21,446 nucleotides of DNA from Elysia marginata (lineage: Eukaryota > Mollusca > Gastropoda > Plakobranchidae): NCBI GenBank assembly GCA_019649035.1, contig BMAT01004014.1, forward strand, positions 94,775 to 116,220, given 5' to 3'. Below the pieces are notes generated by a model. It was not told where the DNA came from. It saw only the letters and a program-made list of their open reading frames with translations, and did not search any database. Below are positions 17,751 through 21,446 of the stretch, in pieces. Positions within the stretch are counted from its first letter, which is position 1. Each line of letters starts with the position of its first letter. The position numbers and the translations under genes were made by a program.

Positions 17751-20700
17751 TTCATTTACTGTTCACCTCAAGGAATATATCACTGCAGAATAAATTTGCT
17801 AACCAGAACAGGCAAAACCATGATTAAATCCCATGCCTGACTATCAAGTACAGAGAGGCACTTCGAGGTTGTTTTTTTTGACATAATCCCAAGAGACTTT
17901 GCTACCCCATGAAGGTGGAATATTACATGAGAAAAAACGAATATTAACTAAACAAAGCCTGAATTGAAAATTGAAAGCAAGGCCTCAGACATGGACGGTC
18001 TTAACTTCAGGGATCAGTAAAACTCAAAAATTTATGAGAGTAATTTATCAGAGAATACACACAAAGAAATACATATACATACAATTTGTAATTAAATCAC
18101 TTTTGTTGTATCAGAGAGATTAAAAAGTCTTTAAACAGTTTAATTCTGCAATATTTTTCAGCTACAAACACAACTGCGGTTGGTTTACTGAGATTTTTCT
18201 GATATTGTAGCAAACAACAAAAAATTTAGGTAAAAAAATGCTACATGTATAAACATTCTTATCTAAAACCTTTCTTACTGCATATGTTTAATTCTAGCTA
18301 CAAAAAAAAAACAGCTGAAAACAAATCTAAAAAAATAACAACAACCACACTTGTGTACATCTAAATTTTTCTGCCAATCTTAATTTAAGATTTAAAAAAC
18401 TTAAACGGGCCACATACATTTGGATCTCTATCTCGTTGACTGTTTTCTACATTATCAAGTTGTGTAATTGTTGAGGTTTTCTTTTTAAATGTGATAATGT
18501 AGAAGCTGCGACACACTTTTTAGCCCTCACATTTTCAAATGGAGTATAATGTTGTACTTTTCACTTTTATTTTATCTTTAATTTAAATAGAAAGATAAAA
18601 AAACAAACGACAACAAGAAATACCACAAGCTTGGTCACAGATAAAAAGAATAAGACAAAATTTGATTAATTGAAAAAATGTTCTATTTTATTTCTTAAAA
18701 AAAAAAAAGAATTCTATTGAACATTTGTTCTTGCAAAATAGTCATGATGAATTAAAGCAAAAATATGTCCGATCTAACGTTTATTGAGAAATGCATTCTG
18801 TCTATCTAGAACAGCTCTAAGCAATCTACAGGAATGTTTTCTACATTTAGCTTGAATTCAATTTCCGTAATATACATGTGTCCATACCTAAGGCATGTAA
18901 AATTATCACCAATGTAAACAAATCACAATCAAAGATGTAAAAAAAAAAGTTAAAGGTTGTTTGAGGTCCATATTTATTTCAATAAAAAAACAACAAATAA
19001 ATATGAGGATAAGCAAAACATGCCTAAACATTTTCCACAACACCAAAACACCTGAGGTATAAACTGTCCAAGTATTATTTAAAAAAATCAAACCAGTGGT
19101 GTGACCGATTTTGTATTTTTTCGAACGCTGAGCTTTAATCATCCATTAATAAAGACTCTAGGATGCCAAGTGATTCTTTTTAACTGGAAAATCAGTCAAG
19201 TATGGTCTCTTATGATATGCAAATGTTGTGAAATTGTGTAATAGTTAATCTTGTTTCAATAATAGATAAAGAACAGAAACTACACAGAAGGGAAAATTGC
19301 CAACGAATGAAAAAAAAACCCAGAAAAACTGGAGATTTGGTGTTTCTGATAACTGTCCACTTATAAGCAACTACACTTTAAATCCTATCTAGATAACAAT
19401 AACACACAAAAGAATTAACTAATCTGAAACTTGTCCAGACTTAGCGTCTTAAAAAAAAACCCAGTAACAATGACAGTGATAGAAAAATGCAGAAAAATAC
19501 AACAAATGTTTCACATTGTTTCTCAGAGTCAAATGAAAGTAACAGTGGGTTTTTTCTTGTTTGTTTTTATTTTCAACAATAAAAAAATACATTGGGAACC
19601 TCATGATTCAAATCTCTTGGGAATGAAGAAAAACTTCAAATTAAGATAGTTTGAATTAAACTTAAAGGATCAAGTTTATTCAATAAGTCACTTCACAGTT
19701 CTATAGCGCCTTCCTCTTTATCACCCCACCATTAGGTAAGTGATGACAAAGTCAAATTATAACTAATATCAGACTTCAATTTGGAATTTGGAGGTTTTTA
19801 TTGTAATATATGGTCCACACAAAGAAAAAATTACCATAATAGGATCAGATTTGACTTTTTGTCTGATTTCAATGAATAGGGTTTAATTTAAGATAATTTT
19901 TGTTTTCCAGTGTGAAAAATATTTAAAAAATGAAGGGATAGAGCAGTATGAAAATTAAAAGATAGAGCAATATCAAAAAGCAGGTAAGGGTATGGGGAAA
20001 AATATCTTGTGAAATTTGAGTTCCTTTATTAAAAATTTTGTGATGCAAGTATATCTGAGTGAAATAACATAACCTCTATTCTAACACAATTTTAGAATAT
20101 GCCAACTCGATTTTACCAATAATTTTTCATGAGATTCACAATAAGATCAACATCAAGTGTCAATAGACATCATCAGAATAGCCTACTTTGAGAACAAAAA
20201 GCTCTGAAGAAAAGAATGTGTAAAAGCCAAAAAACGATTTATCCTTTCAAATCAACATCAGTTCCCTCTAGACACTAGGCAATGCAATCTTTTTAAGAAA
20301 AGTCATACCTCAAAGATACCATGCACAAAAACACTGTACAAAGCCCATACTCTGAATTGAATCCGTGTTTAATTTAACTCTTAAATATGAGGCCCAAGAG
20401 TGCACTAGATTTAATTAAAAATTAAGAAAAAAAATTTTAAAAAAAACATTCTGAATAACAATTTTGAGAAAAAGATAAATAAAACCATGCTCAATTAGAG
20501 AGAGGCATTTGCTGATTTTTAAAAAAAAATTTTGGACGACTTGGTAAAGAACAACAACAAAAAAAAACAACCCCAGAGTCTCCTCTTGTATGCTGTAACA
20601 TAACAGGAGGGAAAATTTCTATGATCTGTATGTTTCTGAAGTAGGTCTATGTAAGGAGACAAATCATGTAGCCAGCAAGCATCGCCTGGTATCACTGAAA

Positions 20701-21353
20701 TACTTTAGCCTCTATTATTGCGCTGACATCAGTACAGAATATTAAAAATTACTTTGTCAATTGTTTTTTTGAGTTTCAATGCTTTAGCTTAAAACATTAA
20801 AAGCAAACTAGTTGCTGGAAAGTTACCTTGAAGTAAAAGATGGCAAACAATTTTCTTGTTTATATGCAACAGAACAGCAAAGCTAAAAAATAAAACTCAT
20901 TCTGAGCTAAGTACCTAGAGTGGTAAAAAGAGCCCATAAAAATTTTCTTTTCTATAATTTAACATTTCTGAGAGATATAAGCTAAAATGCATTAAGCACT
21001 ATGCAGTTTAAGATCAAACTAAAAAAAAATGAAATATTTTAGGTGATTTTATGGTGATCACAAATTTTCCTGAGAGAAAAAAAATTATTTGACAGCTGAT
21101 AAGAATACTTTATTGATCTCGCTTGCTTTGGAAAATTGTCTTGTTTTCCCTCTCTCAAAGCAGTTTGTTCCAACTGAATAAAAGTATCCAAAATAAACAA
21201 TATGTTGAAATCACTACAATTTTGATTAAGCTCCTTTTGAGGGATGTTTAAGGTATGGTGGCATTAGGTAATGATAAATTTGGTCTTTGTTTTCTGCTTT
21301 TTTTTGCACTTCTTAACTCTGCTTCTGAGTGCTTGTATGGTAAGCGTGTCGCT
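17751..21353. other. Long AT-rich non-coding stretch with many A/T homopolymers
   Basis: I see no coding exon, RNA gene or nameable element. It contains a 13-bp inverted repeat (18445-18504), a 24-bp near-duplication (19937-19960 and 19961-19984, GATAGAGCARTAT...) and many A8-A12 or T8-T10 runs. It could be an intergenic region, an intron, or a long 3' UTR of a gene outside the window; the sequence does not decide. Confidence 0.4.
18445..18504. repeat. 13-bp perfect inverted repeat (stem-loop)
   Basis: TTCTACATTATCA at 18445-18457 is the exact reverse complement of TGATAATGTAGAA at 18492-18504, with a 34-nt loop. It may be a chance hairpin or the ends of a tiny element. There is no clear flanking duplication. 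Confidence 0.6.
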
Positions 21354-21446
21354 TACCCTAGTGGTATATACCTTGTTACACTTGTTTCATGTACCACGAG
21401 ACTCGTCAGTGTACCCTAGTGGTATGTACCTTGTTACACTTGTTTC
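21354..21446 (+). repeat. Start of a 58-bp tandem array, cut by the window end
   Basis: TACCCTAGTGGTATATACCT begins at 21354 and TACCCTAGTGGTATGTACCT at 21412, a period of 58 bp. The following 'TGTTACACTTGTTTC' also repeats. The second unit is incomplete at the window edge, so copy number is unknown. Confidence 0.8.

Overview
The window is AT-rich animal genomic DNA. Two spliced coding exons of a conserved metabolic gene, GT/AG splice sites, a very long intron, tRNA-derived SINEs, a LINE relic, a Penelope-like element with hammerhead ribozyme motifs and many microsatellites all point to a metazoan. The style of the repeats (SINE tails ending in 'GCGCTATATAA', frequent 'acatgtac' words) and the somatomedin-B ectodomain gene suggest a lophotrochozoan, most likely a gastropod mollusc. 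That assignment is inference.

Layout: the minus strand carries the 5' part of a class II glycerate 2-kinase gene (GLYCTK, MOFRL family). Coding exon 1 lies at 13419-13886 and encodes a long, basic, mitochondrial-type leader plus the first conserved helix. Coding exon 2 lies at 680-885 and carries the VVGFGKAVLGMA signature. The exons join in phase 0 across an intron of about 12.5 kb (886-13418). The remaining exons must lie to the left of position 1.

That intron is crowded. On the opposite strand it holds a single-exon gene (3789-5882) for a secreted protein with a complete eight-cysteine somatomedin-B domain and a further cysteine-rich ectodomain. To the right lie a CT tract, a SINE flanked by an 11-bp duplication (8489-8816), a second interspersed repeat (about 9940-10345), an eroded LINE endonuclease/RT fragment (about 10430-11545), a 38-bp tandem duplication, and a fossil Penelope-like element (about 11963-12861). 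The last has a GIY-YIG-type C-terminal region bounded by inverted terminal segments that each contain a hammerhead-ribozyme-like fold.

Right of exon 1 (13887-21446) I recognise no gene. This 5' flank holds a long ATT microsatellite (14405-14675), a degenerate 33-bp minisatellite whose units centre on the palindrome CAGCTG (about 16350-16900), a weak tRNA-like SINE remnant and small repeats. The start of a 58-bp tandem array is cut off by the window end. The two genes have no evident functional link; the ectodomain gene is simply nested antisense in the kinase intron.
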